Assembly: GCA_964623895.1 (NCBI GenBank)
Contig: CAZUWA010000034.1
Span: 1-14,638 of the forward strand
DNA from: UBA11512 sp964623895
GTDB lineage: Bacteria > Bacillota > Clostridia > Oscillospirales > CAG-272
Length of the DNA stretch: 14,638 nt
Direction: 5' to 3'
A model generated the notes under the pieces. It worked only from the letters and a program-made list of their open reading frames with translations. It did no database searches and was not told the origin of the DNA. This document shows positions 1 through 6,582 of this stretch, one piece after another. The translations under genes were made by a program, and so were the position numbers. The first letter of the stretch is position 1, and each line of letters opens with the position of its first letter.

Positions 1-7
1 CAAGGGG

Positions 8-38
8 CGGCGTGACGAAAGTCACGCCGTTTCCTTTT
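8..38 (+). terminator. Intrinsic terminator of an upstream + strand gene
   Basis: A perfect 9-bp stem (CGGCGTGAC at 8-16, GTCACGCCG at 21-29) closes a GAAA tetraloop and is followed by a T-rich run (30-38). The T-run lies only on the right, so it should end transcription of a + strand gene lying outside the window to the left. Confidence 0.8.
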
Positions 39-224
39 GCATCAGTTCATTCAGTAGGATGAAACCAATGCCGTCATAAGTGATTCTTTTGTTCCGTCAT
101 ACGCTTTATTCCGCCGCATCAGAGAGGCTTTTGAGATCTTATATTTTTATTTTCTGCAAATGTATGAAATATCTTTTGTTTTGCGATAAAGCTCTACAGA
201 ATGCAATTATGTTGTAATTTCATG
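39..224. other. Intergenic stretch with no recognised gene
   Basis: This AT-rich stretch lies between the terminator at 8-38 and the promoter at 225-253. I see no ORF with a ribosome site, no tRNA and no clear repeat here on either strand. Confidence 0.6.
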
Positions 225-253
225 TGGACAATAGCGTTTATTTGTGGTATAAT
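225..253 (+). promoter_or_regulatory. Strong sigma-A promoter upstream of a hairpin
   Basis: The -35 box TGGACA (225-230) and the perfect -10 box TATAAT (248-253) are 17 bp apart, with a TGG extended -10. The predicted start point is near 260, which is the first base of the long hairpin at 259-329. No ORF with a ribosome site follows before the next promoter at 401-429. It therefore drives either a small RNA or a long alternative leader of the carboxypeptidase gene. Confidence 0.75.
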
Positions 254-258
254 TACTC

Positions 259-345
259 ACGAAGTGATCGAGTCCTTTCTGTTGAGTGAGTTGTGGTGAT
301 TCTATTTTAACAGAACTCGGTCACTTTGTCTATTCTTTTTTCTTC
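259..345 (+). ncRNA. Candidate small structured RNA or leader hairpin
   Basis: The outer stem pairs 259-272 with 316-329 (14 bp, two G-T positions that would be G-U wobbles in RNA). A 4-nt bulge (273-276) follows, then an inner 7-bp stem (277-283 with 309-315) and a 25-nt loop (284-308). A pyrimidine-rich tail (330-345) with a six-T run follows and could act as a weak terminator. The hairpin begins at the expected +1 of the promoter at 225-253. I do not recognise an RNA family: it lacks tRNA, 6S, T-box or SRP hallmarks that I know. Transcription is inferred. Its 3' arm and tail belong to the repeat also found at 14573-14638. Confidence 0.5.
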
Positions 346-371
346 AGTCTCGCATCTATTATAACACTACA
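309..371 (+). repeat. Inverted dispersed repeat, left copy
   Basis: Read on +, this matches the reverse complement of 14573-14638. The first 37 bases (309-345) are identical. The right copy then has an extra TTC, and the next 26 bases (346-371) match at all but two positions. Similarity stops at about 371, 29 bp before the -35 box of the carboxypeptidase promoter. The repeat includes the 3' arm of the hairpin and its pyrimidine-rich tail. Whether it also includes the 5' arm and promoter cannot be told, because the other copy runs off the window. Confidence 0.9.
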
Positions 372-400
372 TTTTTCCACAGAAATAATCTCAAATACTC

Positions 401-429
401 TTTACTTTTTCGGTTAGGTATGCTATACT
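401..429 (+). promoter_or_regulatory. Promoter of first carboxypeptidase operon
   Basis: TTTACT (401-406), a 17-bp spacer ending in TGC (extended -10), and TATACT (424-429). The start codon at 460 is 30 bases beyond the -10 box, exactly as for the paralogue at 2379. A GAGAGGGA ribosome site follows at 445-452. Confidence 0.7.
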
Positions 430-459
430 TCTCACAGAAAACAAGAGAGGGAATCCATT

Positions 460-1485
460 ATGAAACATGTTATGCGCCTATCGGCATTTCTTCTTTCTGC
501 CGTCATACTGGTCGCCTGCTTTGTCGGCTGTCAACAAAAGCCCCGGATCTCACTTATCCCAACACCGACCGATTCTTCTGTCGGATCCATATCCATTCCG
601 ACGCTTTCGCAAACATCTGTCCACACATCAACACCAACACTTTCTCCAACAACCACGCCAACGTTAACGCCGACACCGACACCCATGCCGGAACCGCCGA
701 AAACCGCTTCCGAACAGATCTTTGTGTATGACGTATCCAACGCGCGTTACCTTTGTCTTGAGGGAGAAGAGGAAGTGATCTATCCTGCGAGCACTCAAAA
801 GTTGCTCACCATTCTGTATGCGCGCACACTTTTAGACGACAGCGAGGTCATTACCCCCGGCAACGAGTTGAACATGTTGGGGCAGAACTCCTCTATCGCA
901 TACATAAAACCAAACCATAAACTGACAGTGGAACAGTTGATCGAGGGTATGCTCCTTCCTTCCGGAAACGACGCCGCCCTTGTGCTTGCAGCCGCTGGAG
1001 GAAAAAAGCTAAATCCAAATGTTGCAGACGGTCAGGCAGCTGTTGCCGTCTTTACAGAGGGAATGAATGTATATGCCCAAACGATTGGCGCGACACATTC
1101 ACTATTTACCGATCCCTCCGGCTATAATGAAGATCAGTATTCCACGCTGGAAGATATGGCTTTGATCGCCCGTTGCGCTCTCAGCGATCCGCTCATTATG
1201 AAATATGCCAAGCTACAGCGCGATCACGTGGAATATGCCAGCGGTCATATCATCGATTGGGTCAACACCAATGCCTGCATCGACCCGGAAAGCGACTACT
1301 ACCTTCCCGAAGTCATCGGATTAAAGACCGGTGGGTTACGAAAAGACTACTCCAATCTGCTTGTCGCCTACAATATTGACGGAAAGATATATATAGCGGG
1401 CATCTTTGCCACGCAAGAACGCAACGATCGTTTTGCAGATGCCGGTGTGATCTTAAAATGGTTAAAAGAATATCTTGACAGTTAG
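460..1485 (+). CDS. D-alanyl-D-alanine carboxypeptidase, S11 family lipoprotein
   Basis: Penicillin-binding-type D,D-carboxypeptidase that removes the terminal D-Ala from peptidoglycan stem peptides outside the membrane. The three active-site motifs are visible: S111-T-Q-K114, S168-G-N170 and K289-T-G291. The N-terminus is a lipoprotein signal with a likely lipobox LVAC at C20 (C24 is an alternative). Residues about 34-80 are a Thr/Pro/Ser-rich linker that lifts the catalytic domain off the membrane. At 341 aa it lacks the C-terminal beta domain and amphipathic anchor of classical DacA enzymes, so the lipid probably does the anchoring. The ATG has a ribosome site at 445-452 and its own promoter. 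It heads an operon with the FNT channel 11 bp downstream, and is closely similar to the gene at 2379-3305, differing mainly in the long linker. Confidence 0.93.
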   Translation: MKHVMRLSAFLLSAVILVACFVGCQQKPRISLIPTPTDSSVGSISIPTLSQTSVHTSTPTLSPTTTPTLTPTPTPMPEPPKTASEQIFVYDVSNARYLCLEGEEEVIYPASTQKLLTILYARTLLDDSEVITPGNELNMLGQNSSIAYIKPNHKLTVEQLIEGMLLPSGNDAALVLAAAGGKKLNPNVADGQAAVAVFTEGMNVYAQTIGATHSLFTDPSGYNEDQYSTLEDMALIARCALSDPLIMKYAKLQRDHVEYASGHIIDWVNTNACIDPESDYYLPEVIGLKTGGLRKDYSNLLVAYNIDGKIYIAGIFATQERNDRFADAGVILKWLKEYLDS

Positions 1486-1496
1486 GAAGGCAAAAA

Positions 1497-2255
1497 ATGC
1501 TTACACCCTATCAGATTTCGGAGCGCACAGTAAGCGTTTCTCTGACAAAGATCGAAAGACCGATCCTCAGTCAATATTTGCTCGGTATCTTTGCCGGAAT
1601 GTTTATTGCCCTCGCGGGCGTAGCCACATCCATTGCTTCCGTCACTTCGGGGAAATTGGCAGGTTCTCTCGTCTTTTGTCTGGGACTTGTTTTGGTACTG
1701 ATTGCCGGAAGTGAACTTTTTACCGGAAATTGTTTGATCTTGATGGCAGTTTTCAAAAAGAAGGTCTCCATTTCGCAAATGCTCAAAAACTGGGGGATCG
1801 TCTATCTCGGAAATCTGACCGGTGCATTGATCATTGCTACACTCGCCGTTTATTCCGGGGTTTTGGACGGCATTTCCCAACAGTTGCTGTCAACAACAGC
1901 AACTAAATCCACTCTGCCCTTCACCGAGGCGCTCTTGCGAGGTGTCCTTTGTAACATCCTCGTTTGCCTTGCGGTTTGGATGGGCTTTGCTTCGGACGAC
2001 GCCTGCGGAAAGATCCTTTCCGTGATCTTCCCGATTTCCGCTTTTGTTCTCTGTGGATTTGAACACAGCGTTGCAAACATGTATTTTCTGCCCGTCGGCG
2101 CTCTGATGGCACTGCGCACAGGTGCGGAGATACCTGCAACCGTATGGCAAATGCTTTTCGGCAATCTGTTACCGGTGACGCTCGGAAACATTCTCGGCGG
2201 CGGACTCTTTGTTGCCGGAGGATATTATGCGGCACTAAAAGAAGAGAATAAATGA
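1497..2255 (+). CDS. Formate/nitrite transporter family (FNT) channel
   Basis: A 252-aa integral membrane protein with about six hydrophobic segments. It carries FNT signatures: GSELFTGN (the second-helix/omega-loop region), the CNILVCLAVWM helix, and GFEHSVANMYFLP, which holds the pore histidine conserved in FocA and NirC. FNT proteins are pentameric channels for small monovalent anions (formate, nitrite, hydrosulfide, lactate). Which one this carries cannot be read from sequence; formate fits a fermenting anaerobe. The ribosome site (AGGAAGG, 1484-1490) overlaps the stop codon of the carboxypeptidase gene, so the two are co-transcribed and probably coupled. No formate lyase, formate dehydrogenase or nitrite reductase gene lies nearby, so the partnership with a cell-wall enzyme is unexplained. 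Confidence 0.92.
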   Translation: MLTPYQISERTVSVSLTKIERPILSQYLLGIFAGMFIALAGVATSIASVTSGKLAGSLVFCLGLVLVLIAGSELFTGNCLILMAVFKKKVSISQMLKNWGIVYLGNLTGALIIATLAVYSGVLDGISQQLLSTTATKSTLPFTEALLRGVLCNILVCLAVWMGFASDDACGKILSVIFPISAFVLCGFEHSVANMYFLPVGALMALRTGAEIPATVWQMLFGNLLPVTLGNILGGGLFVAGGYYAALKEENK

Positions 2256-2284
2256 TCCTCCGACTCTCAATTTAATAAAAATTT

Positions 2285-2336
2285 AAACGAATGTAAATGG
2301 ATTATTATAAAACAGGATATTTACATTCGTTTTTAG
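2285..2336 (+). terminator. AT-rich hairpin terminator after FNT gene
   Basis: A 14-bp stem pairs 2285-2298 with 2319-2332 around a 20-nt loop, followed by a short T-run. It ends the carboxypeptidase-FNT operon, probably incompletely given the AT-rich stem and large loop. Its 3' arm contains the -35 box of the next promoter, so the two signals overlap. Confidence 0.65.
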
Positions 2337-2348
2337 TTGTGATATACT
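2320..2348 (+). promoter_or_regulatory. Promoter of second carboxypeptidase gene
   Basis: TTTACA (2320-2325), a 17-bp spacer ending in TGA (extended -10), and TATACT (2343-2348). Box types, spacing and the 30-base distance to the ATG match the promoter of the paralogue at 460. The -35 lies within the terminator hairpin of the upstream operon. Confidence 0.72.
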
Positions 2349-2378
2349 TTTTTCGACAAAAAAGGAGAAAGTATTCAT

Positions 2379-3305
2379 ATGAAAATGATCCGCTCATTGG
2401 CGTTTTTGCCCCTGTTTGCGCTATTATTGTCACTTTTGACAGGCTGTCGCTCCACACCTAATGCCGTCCTGCATGAAAAAAACGCGATTGGTTACATTCC
2501 GGTAGATGAAAAAGCTGCCGCCCCACAAATCGATGCCGAGCAATTCTTCGTCTATGATGTTTCGGCAGGCAGTTTTTTGCTTCTGAAAGGGGCTCAGCAG
2601 GTAATCTATCCGGCAAGTACGCAAAAACTGCTGACCATCCTCTATGCACACACCATCCTTGATGACAGCGAAACGATCATACCCGGAGAAGAACTTTCTC
2701 TGCTCGGTAAAAACTCTTCTGTTGCCTATATCAAGACCTATCACCGCCTAACGGTCGAACAATTGATCGAAGGAATGCTTCTCCCTTCCGGTAATGATGC
2801 CGCACTGGTGCTTGCCGCCGCTGCAGGAAAAAAAATGGACAGCGCAGTGACAGACGGGATCGAAGCTGTTTCGGTTTTCGTACGCGGCATGAACGAATAT
2901 GCCAAAGAGCTCGGTCTGGTCGGTTCAAAGTTCACCGATCCCTCCGGCTACGATAACGAACAGTATTCCACCTTAGAGGACATGGCAATTCTTGCGTTGC
3001 ATGCGCATAATGATCCGCTGATCATGAAATATGCATGCAAATCGGAAGAGGAGATCGTCTATCAAAGCGGACATATTAACCGTTGGGAAAATACCAATTT
3101 ATGTTTGGATGAAGAAAGCGAGTACTATCTTCCAGAAGCGACCGGACTGAAAACAGGAACGCTCAATAACCGATACTACAATCTAGTGATCAGTTATCAA
3201 ATCGATAAAAAAGAATACATCGCCGGCTTTTTTGGAGAACGTCATTCAGAAGATCGTTTCGAAGATGCCGGAAGAGTCCTTGAATGGATTAAAAAATATT
3301 GTTGA
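2379..3305 (+). CDS. D-alanyl-D-alanine carboxypeptidase, S11 family lipoprotein (second copy)
   Basis: Paralogue of the gene at 460-1485, with the same reaction: trimming terminal D-Ala from stem peptides. Motifs are S80-T-Q-K83, S137-G-N139 and K258-T-G260. The signal peptide ends in a good lipobox, LTGC, with C23 the lipidated residue. The 308-aa protein has only a short segment (about 24-54) between lipid and catalytic domain, without the Thr/Pro linker of its paralogue, so it should sit closer to the membrane. Like its paralogue it lacks the C-terminal anchor domain. An AAGGAG ribosome site (2362-2367) supports the start. It is a single-gene unit between its own promoter and a bidirectional terminator. 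One copy may be constitutive and the other conditional, but nothing in the sequence settles that. Confidence 0.93.
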   Translation: MKMIRSLAFLPLFALLLSLLTGCRSTPNAVLHEKNAIGYIPVDEKAAAPQIDAEQFFVYDVSAGSFLLLKGAQQVIYPASTQKLLTILYAHTILDDSETIIPGEELSLLGKNSSVAYIKTYHRLTVEQLIEGMLLPSGNDAALVLAAAAGKKMDSAVTDGIEAVSVFVRGMNEYAKELGLVGSKFTDPSGYDNEQYSTLEDMAILALHAHNDPLIMKYACKSEEEIVYQSGHINRWENTNLCLDEESEYYLPEATGLKTGTLNNRYYNLVISYQIDKKEYIAGFFGERHSEDRFEDAGRVLEWIKKYC

Positions 3306-3362
3306 AAAACAGAAAACAGACCTGCTTGTATTCCGAATGATCGTTTTTCAAATGATTTGAAT

Positions 3363-3412
3363 TAAAAAGGACTTTGTCGAAATTCGAAAGCATTCCGGCA
3401 AAGTCTTTTTTT
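3363..3412. terminator. Bidirectional terminator between convergent genes
   Basis: GACTTTG (3370-3376) pairs with CAAAGTC (3399-3405), extended inward by three pairs including one G-T. An A-run precedes (3365-3368) and a seven-T run follows (3406-3412). It serves both the + strand carboxypeptidase gene and the - strand glpA operon. Confidence 0.82.
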
Positions 3413-3418
3413 AACATT

Positions 3419-3760
3419 CTAAAGATCCCTGCAAACAACAACATCCGCACCGCTGTGAAGAATATCTTTCACCACCGTTTCTCCCGTCTTAACAGGAGCT
3501 GTAAGGGTGTGTTTCTTTAATTCCGCAACGACATCTGCCACTATACCCTTGGGAACCGGGATATTTGTTTTAACCGGACAGCGACAGATCTCTGCACCCG
3601 TAATCGCAACAGTCGTTGTCACCGTGCGCTTTGGATCAGTCAGCTCGTTCTGCGCATAGATGATGCCACGCGGACAGCCGTTTCCGCTGACCTTTAGGGT
3701 GTCCTCTTCCACTTTGAGGTGACAGCCCTTTGGGCAGGTAATGCAAATCAATTCTTTCAT
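3419..3760 (-). CDS. DUF1667 iron-sulfur protein of the G3P dehydrogenase operon
   Basis: A 113-aa small protein of the DUF1667 family. The N-terminal cysteines C6, C9, C13 and C29 (CxxCxxxC plus a GCPRG motif) look like a [4Fe-4S] site, and C59 and C61 form a second CRCPVKT motif. The family usually occurs with a GlpA-like dehydrogenase and an FAD/NAD oxidoreductase, the arrangement seen here, so it is probably the small electron-transfer subunit of that complex. Its ATG follows the stop of the upstream gene after one base (TGATATG), implying translational coupling. It is the last gene of the operon before the bidirectional terminator. Its exact electron partner is unknown. Confidence 0.9.
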   Translation of the reverse strand: MKELICITCPKGCHLKVEEDTLKVSGNGCPRGIIYAQNELTDPKRTVTTTVAITGAEICRCPVKTNIPVPKGIVADVVAELKKHTLTAPVKTGETVVKDILHSGADVVVCRDL

Positions 3761-3761
3761 A

Positions 3762-5006
3762 TCAATTCACCTCTGCTACCGATACCGTAATTTCCGTGAC
3801 ACCGTTTAACAGCACGCGCGGCAATGAAATTTTTTCCATTTCCCCGGGTGCCATATGCTCTCTTTTGTAGTGCGCAAGCAATTTTTCTCCCGAGCGCACC
3901 TCGATTTCCGCATTTTTGTAAATCTTTCGAACACGGAAAGATATCGAAACGAGTTTTTCACTGTTGTTTTCTCTGATTTTTTGCGGAACAGTATATCCTA
4001 CTCCATCCCCCGCCAAAACAGTAATCGTTTCTCCTATGGCTCCTCCGCTCAAAACACGTTCTGCCGCCGAAGCGCCTGCTCGTGAAGCCTCTTCCGAAAC
4101 AAAATCGACCAAATCGTGCACATGAACGACATTTCCGCAGGCAAATACCCCCGACAGAGAACATTCCATGTTATCGTACACAAGAGGACCGTTGGTGCGC
4201 GGATCGATTTCGATGCCGGCACCTTTCGTCAGTTCATTTTCAGGAATCAAGCCGACAGAAAGAAGAAGAGTATCGCATTCAAAATCGATCTCGCTTCCGG
4301 GAATGGGATTTCTCTTTTCATCCACAGCCGAAACCGTCACACCCGTCAACCGACCTTCCCCACGAATATCAGTCACGGTATGGGAAAGATAGAGCGGAAT
4401 ATCAAAGTCATTTAAACACTGGACGATATTGCGGTTGAGTCCTCCCGAATAAGGCATGACCTCCACGCAAGCAAGAACTTTCGCGCCCTCCAAAGTCATT
4501 CTTCTTGCCATAATCAATCCAATATCGCCCGAGCCGAGAATGACCACTCGCTTTCCGCAAAGATAGCCCTCGATATTAAGGTATCTCTGCGCTGCTCCGG
4601 CAGTAAACACCCCCGCAGGACGTGCACCGGGAATAGCAATTGCACCGCGGGTGCGCTCTCTGCATCCCATAGCAAGCACCACCGCACCTGCTTGGTATTC
4701 GATATAACCCTCTGTATTGATGGCAGACACCGTCAAATCTGAGCCGATCTTTAAAACCATAGTGTCCGAAAGGACTTTAACCGAACTTCCTTTTAACATT
4801 TCCACATATTTTTCGGCATATTCCGGTCCCGTCAACTCTTCCCCAAAGCGATGCAGACCAAAGCCGTTGTGGATGCACTGGTTGAGAATACCACCGAGTG
4901 CATGATCACGCTCCAAGATCAAAATGTCTTTTACGCCTTTTTGATAGGCACTATATGCGGCAGCCAGCCCTGCCGGACCGCCGCCGATAATAATGATATC
5001 GTTCAT
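3762..5006 (-). CDS. FAD/NAD(P)-dependent oxidoreductase of the anaerobic G3P dehydrogenase operon
   Basis: A 414-aa two-Rossmann flavoprotein. The N-terminal FAD site is GGGPAG (8-13). A second nucleotide-binding fold carries GSGDIG in mid-protein, and a CGNVVHVHDLVD motif near residue 300 closes the FAD site. A conserved LNQCIHNGFG motif follows the first fold. The last 70 or so residues form an extra beta-rich domain typical of this subgroup. It probably passes electrons from the GlpA-like subunit to or from NAD(H). I start at the ATG at 5006, 16 bases after the glpA-like stop and behind a GGGAAGG ribosome site. The upstream in-frame ATG at 5060 lies inside the glpA-like gene and would put 18 residues before the Rossmann fold. 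Confidence 0.9.
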   Translation of the reverse strand: MNDIIIIGGGPAGLAAAYSAYQKGVKDILILERDHALGGILNQCIHNGFGLHRFGEELTGPEYAEKYVEMLKGSSVKVLSDTMVLKIGSDLTVSAINTEGYIEYQAGAVVLAMGCRERTRGAIAIPGARPAGVFTAGAAQRYLNIEGYLCGKRVVILGSGDIGLIMARRMTLEGAKVLACVEVMPYSGGLNRNIVQCLNDFDIPLYLSHTVTDIRGEGRLTGVTVSAVDEKRNPIPGSEIDFECDTLLLSVGLIPENELTKGAGIEIDPRTNGPLVYDNMECSLSGVFACGNVVHVHDLVDFVSEEASRAGASAAERVLSGGAIGETITVLAGDGVGYTVPQKIRENNSEKLVSISFRVRKIYKNAEIEVRSGEKLLAHYKREHMAPGEMEKISLPRVLLNGVTEITVSVAEVN

Positions 5007-5022
5007 ACGATAAAGCCTTCCC

Positions 5023-6441
5023 TTAATTTTTTGAAACAAGGATCTCGCTTCCCACGCCATCCTTTAAAATTTTTGTTTGGTCGACACCTTGTTCCCTTGC
5101 AAGCAGATCTACCACTCGTGACCCGCAAAAACCGCCCTGACATCTCCCCATTCCGGCAGAAGTTCTTCTTTTGACACCGTCAACAGTACGCGCAGGAATA
5201 TACGTATGCATTGATGCGATGATCTCCCCTTCGGTGACCGTTTCACAACGGCAGATGACTCTGCCGTATGCAGGATTTTTCTTAATGACTGCATTCTTTT
5301 CTTCTGCAGATAACTCTTTCATACGAATAACCTTGCGGCTATCGTCATAATTTTCTTTGTGAATGAGCGCCAGACCATCTTTCTCAAGAAGTTCCACAAC
5401 ATATTCTCCGATAGCAGGTGCGGCAGAGAGTCCGGGAGATCGGATACCCGCAACGTCCAAAAAGCCGGGGCAGGCAAAGGAAATGACAAAATCCTTTTGA
5501 TCGGAATTGGCTCTAACCCCCGCAAAGCAACGGATGTTGTTACGATAATTGATTTTCCCGGTGGTCTTGGAAGCGACATTTTTTATAAATACCAGTTGTG
5601 CGCTGTCAGTGGAGCGGTCATCCGGATTGTCGATATTCAAGGCGTCCGGTCCGACAATAAGATTGCCGTGCACCGTCGGAGAGACGAGAACACCCTTCCC
5701 CTCCTTGGAGGGACACTGAAAAAGCGTGCGGTCGCAAAGCGCCCCTTCGCTCTTGTCAAGAAGATGGTATTGCCCTTTACAGGGGATGATTCGAAAGGTC
5801 GGTTTTGCCACTTTTTCGTGGATCTCCGCCGAGTGTACTCCTGCACAGTTAATGATATATTTTCCGATAAAAGTTTCTTTTGAAGTGGTCAATTTATAAC
5901 CCGTTTCAGTCTTTTCAATATCTTCCACTGCCCTTTCGAGATACAACTCCACTCCATTTTTTACTGCTGTTTCTGCCATTGCAAGGCAATAATCCCACGG
6001 GGAAATAATGCCGGCAGATGGGGCATACAGTGCCTTTCTCGCCTCTTGTGTGAGACACGGCTCCATTTTATGCAGTTCCGCCCGCTCTACAATGCGCAGG
6101 TCCGGCACACCGTTCGCCTGCCCACGCCGGTACAAGAGATCGATCTTGGCATCCTCTTCTTCGGAAAAGGAAACGACCAACGAACCGTTCTTTCTATATG
6201 GAACATCCAACCTTTTGCAGATCTCTTCTGCCATGGCGCAACCCTTGACATTCAACTTTGCCATCAAAGTACCTTCTTCTGGGTCAAAACCACCGTGAAT
6301 AATGGCAGAATTAGCTCTGGTAGCCCCCATCGCCACATCGTTTTCTTTTTCCAAAACAGCGATCTTCAAATTGTATTTCGACAGTGCATATGCCGTTGCC
6401 GCACCGACAATACCGCAACCGATGATCAAAATATCGTACAT
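5023..6441 (-). CDS. glpA: Glycerol-3-phosphate dehydrogenase, GlpA-like, with BFD [2Fe-2S] domain
   Basis: A 472-aa FAD-dependent oxidoreductase of the DAO/GlpA family that probably oxidises sn-glycerol 3-phosphate to dihydroxyacetone phosphate. FAD site GCGIVG (8-13) with E31 ends the first fold; the family motif NSAIIHGGFDPEEGTL follows. The C-terminal BFD-like domain has cysteines C397, C399, C434 and C439 (CxC-x34-CxxxxC), expected to bind [2Fe-2S]. I choose the ATG at 6441, with an AAAGGAG ribosome site and the Rossmann fold starting at residue 3; the earlier ATG at 6492 lies upstream of the -10 box. First gene of a three-gene operon with the FAD/NAD oxidoreductase and DUF1667. No glycerol kinase or facilitator lies within the window. 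Related 2-hydroxyacid dehydrogenases share this fold, so the substrate is known only by operon context. Confidence 0.88.
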   Translation of the reverse strand: MYDILIIGCGIVGAATAYALSKYNLKIAVLEKENDVAMGATRANSAIIHGGFDPEEGTLMAKLNVKGCAMAEEICKRLDVPYRKNGSLVVSFSEEEDAKIDLLYRRGQANGVPDLRIVERAELHKMEPCLTQEARKALYAPSAGIISPWDYCLAMAETAVKNGVELYLERAVEDIEKTETGYKLTTSKETFIGKYIINCAGVHSAEIHEKVAKPTFRIIPCKGQYHLLDKSEGALCDRTLFQCPSKEGKGVLVSPTVHGNLIVGPDALNIDNPDDRSTDSAQLVFIKNVASKTTGKINYRNNIRCFAGVRANSDQKDFVISFACPGFLDVAGIRSPGLSAAPAIGEYVVELLEKDGLALIHKENYDDSRKVIRMKELSAEEKNAVIKKNPAYGRVICRCETVTEGEIIASMHTYIPARTVDGVKRRTSAGMGRCQGGFCGSRVVDLLAREQGVDQTKILKDGVGSEILVSKN

Positions 6442-6470
6442 AGCCGCGCTCCTTTTCTTTCTGTGAAAAT

Positions 6471-6499
6471 ATTGTATCACAAAACAAACCAAAAAGCAA
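6471..6499 (-). promoter_or_regulatory. Promoter of the glpA-like operon
   Basis: On the minus strand: TTGCTT (6499-6494), a 17-bp spacer ending in TGA (extended -10), and TACAAT (6476-6471). It lies between the ddl terminator and the ATG at 6441. Confidence 0.72.
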
Positions 6500-6519
6500 C
6501 GGTATAGAAAATATTTTTA

Positions 6520-6554
6520 CAAAAGCGCCCCGCATCGAAAGTGATGCAAGGCGC
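6520..6554 (-). terminator. Terminator after the ddl gene
   Basis: The stem has two helices, GCGCC/GGCGC (6525-6529 with 6550-6554) and GCATC/GATGC (6532-6536 with 6543-6547), separated by a 2x2 mismatch. The loop is 6537-6542. On the minus strand it runs into TTTT at 6524-6521. It separates the ddl operon from the glpA-like operon on the same strand. Confidence 0.75.
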
Positions 6555-6582
6555 ATAATTTTTATCTTTGCAAGACTATTTT

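Noticed and set aside
225..345. tRNA, 5S rRNA, 6S RNA or T-box leader
   Set aside because: No acceptor-stem/T-loop consensus, no 5S-type sequence, no large central bubble of 6S and no T-box sequence could be found in the hairpin or nearby.
600..690. Short ACACC/ACGCC-type tandem repeats, CRISPR-like at first sight
   Set aside because: They are the in-frame Thr/Pro linker codons of the carboxypeptidase lipoprotein and have no spacer structure.
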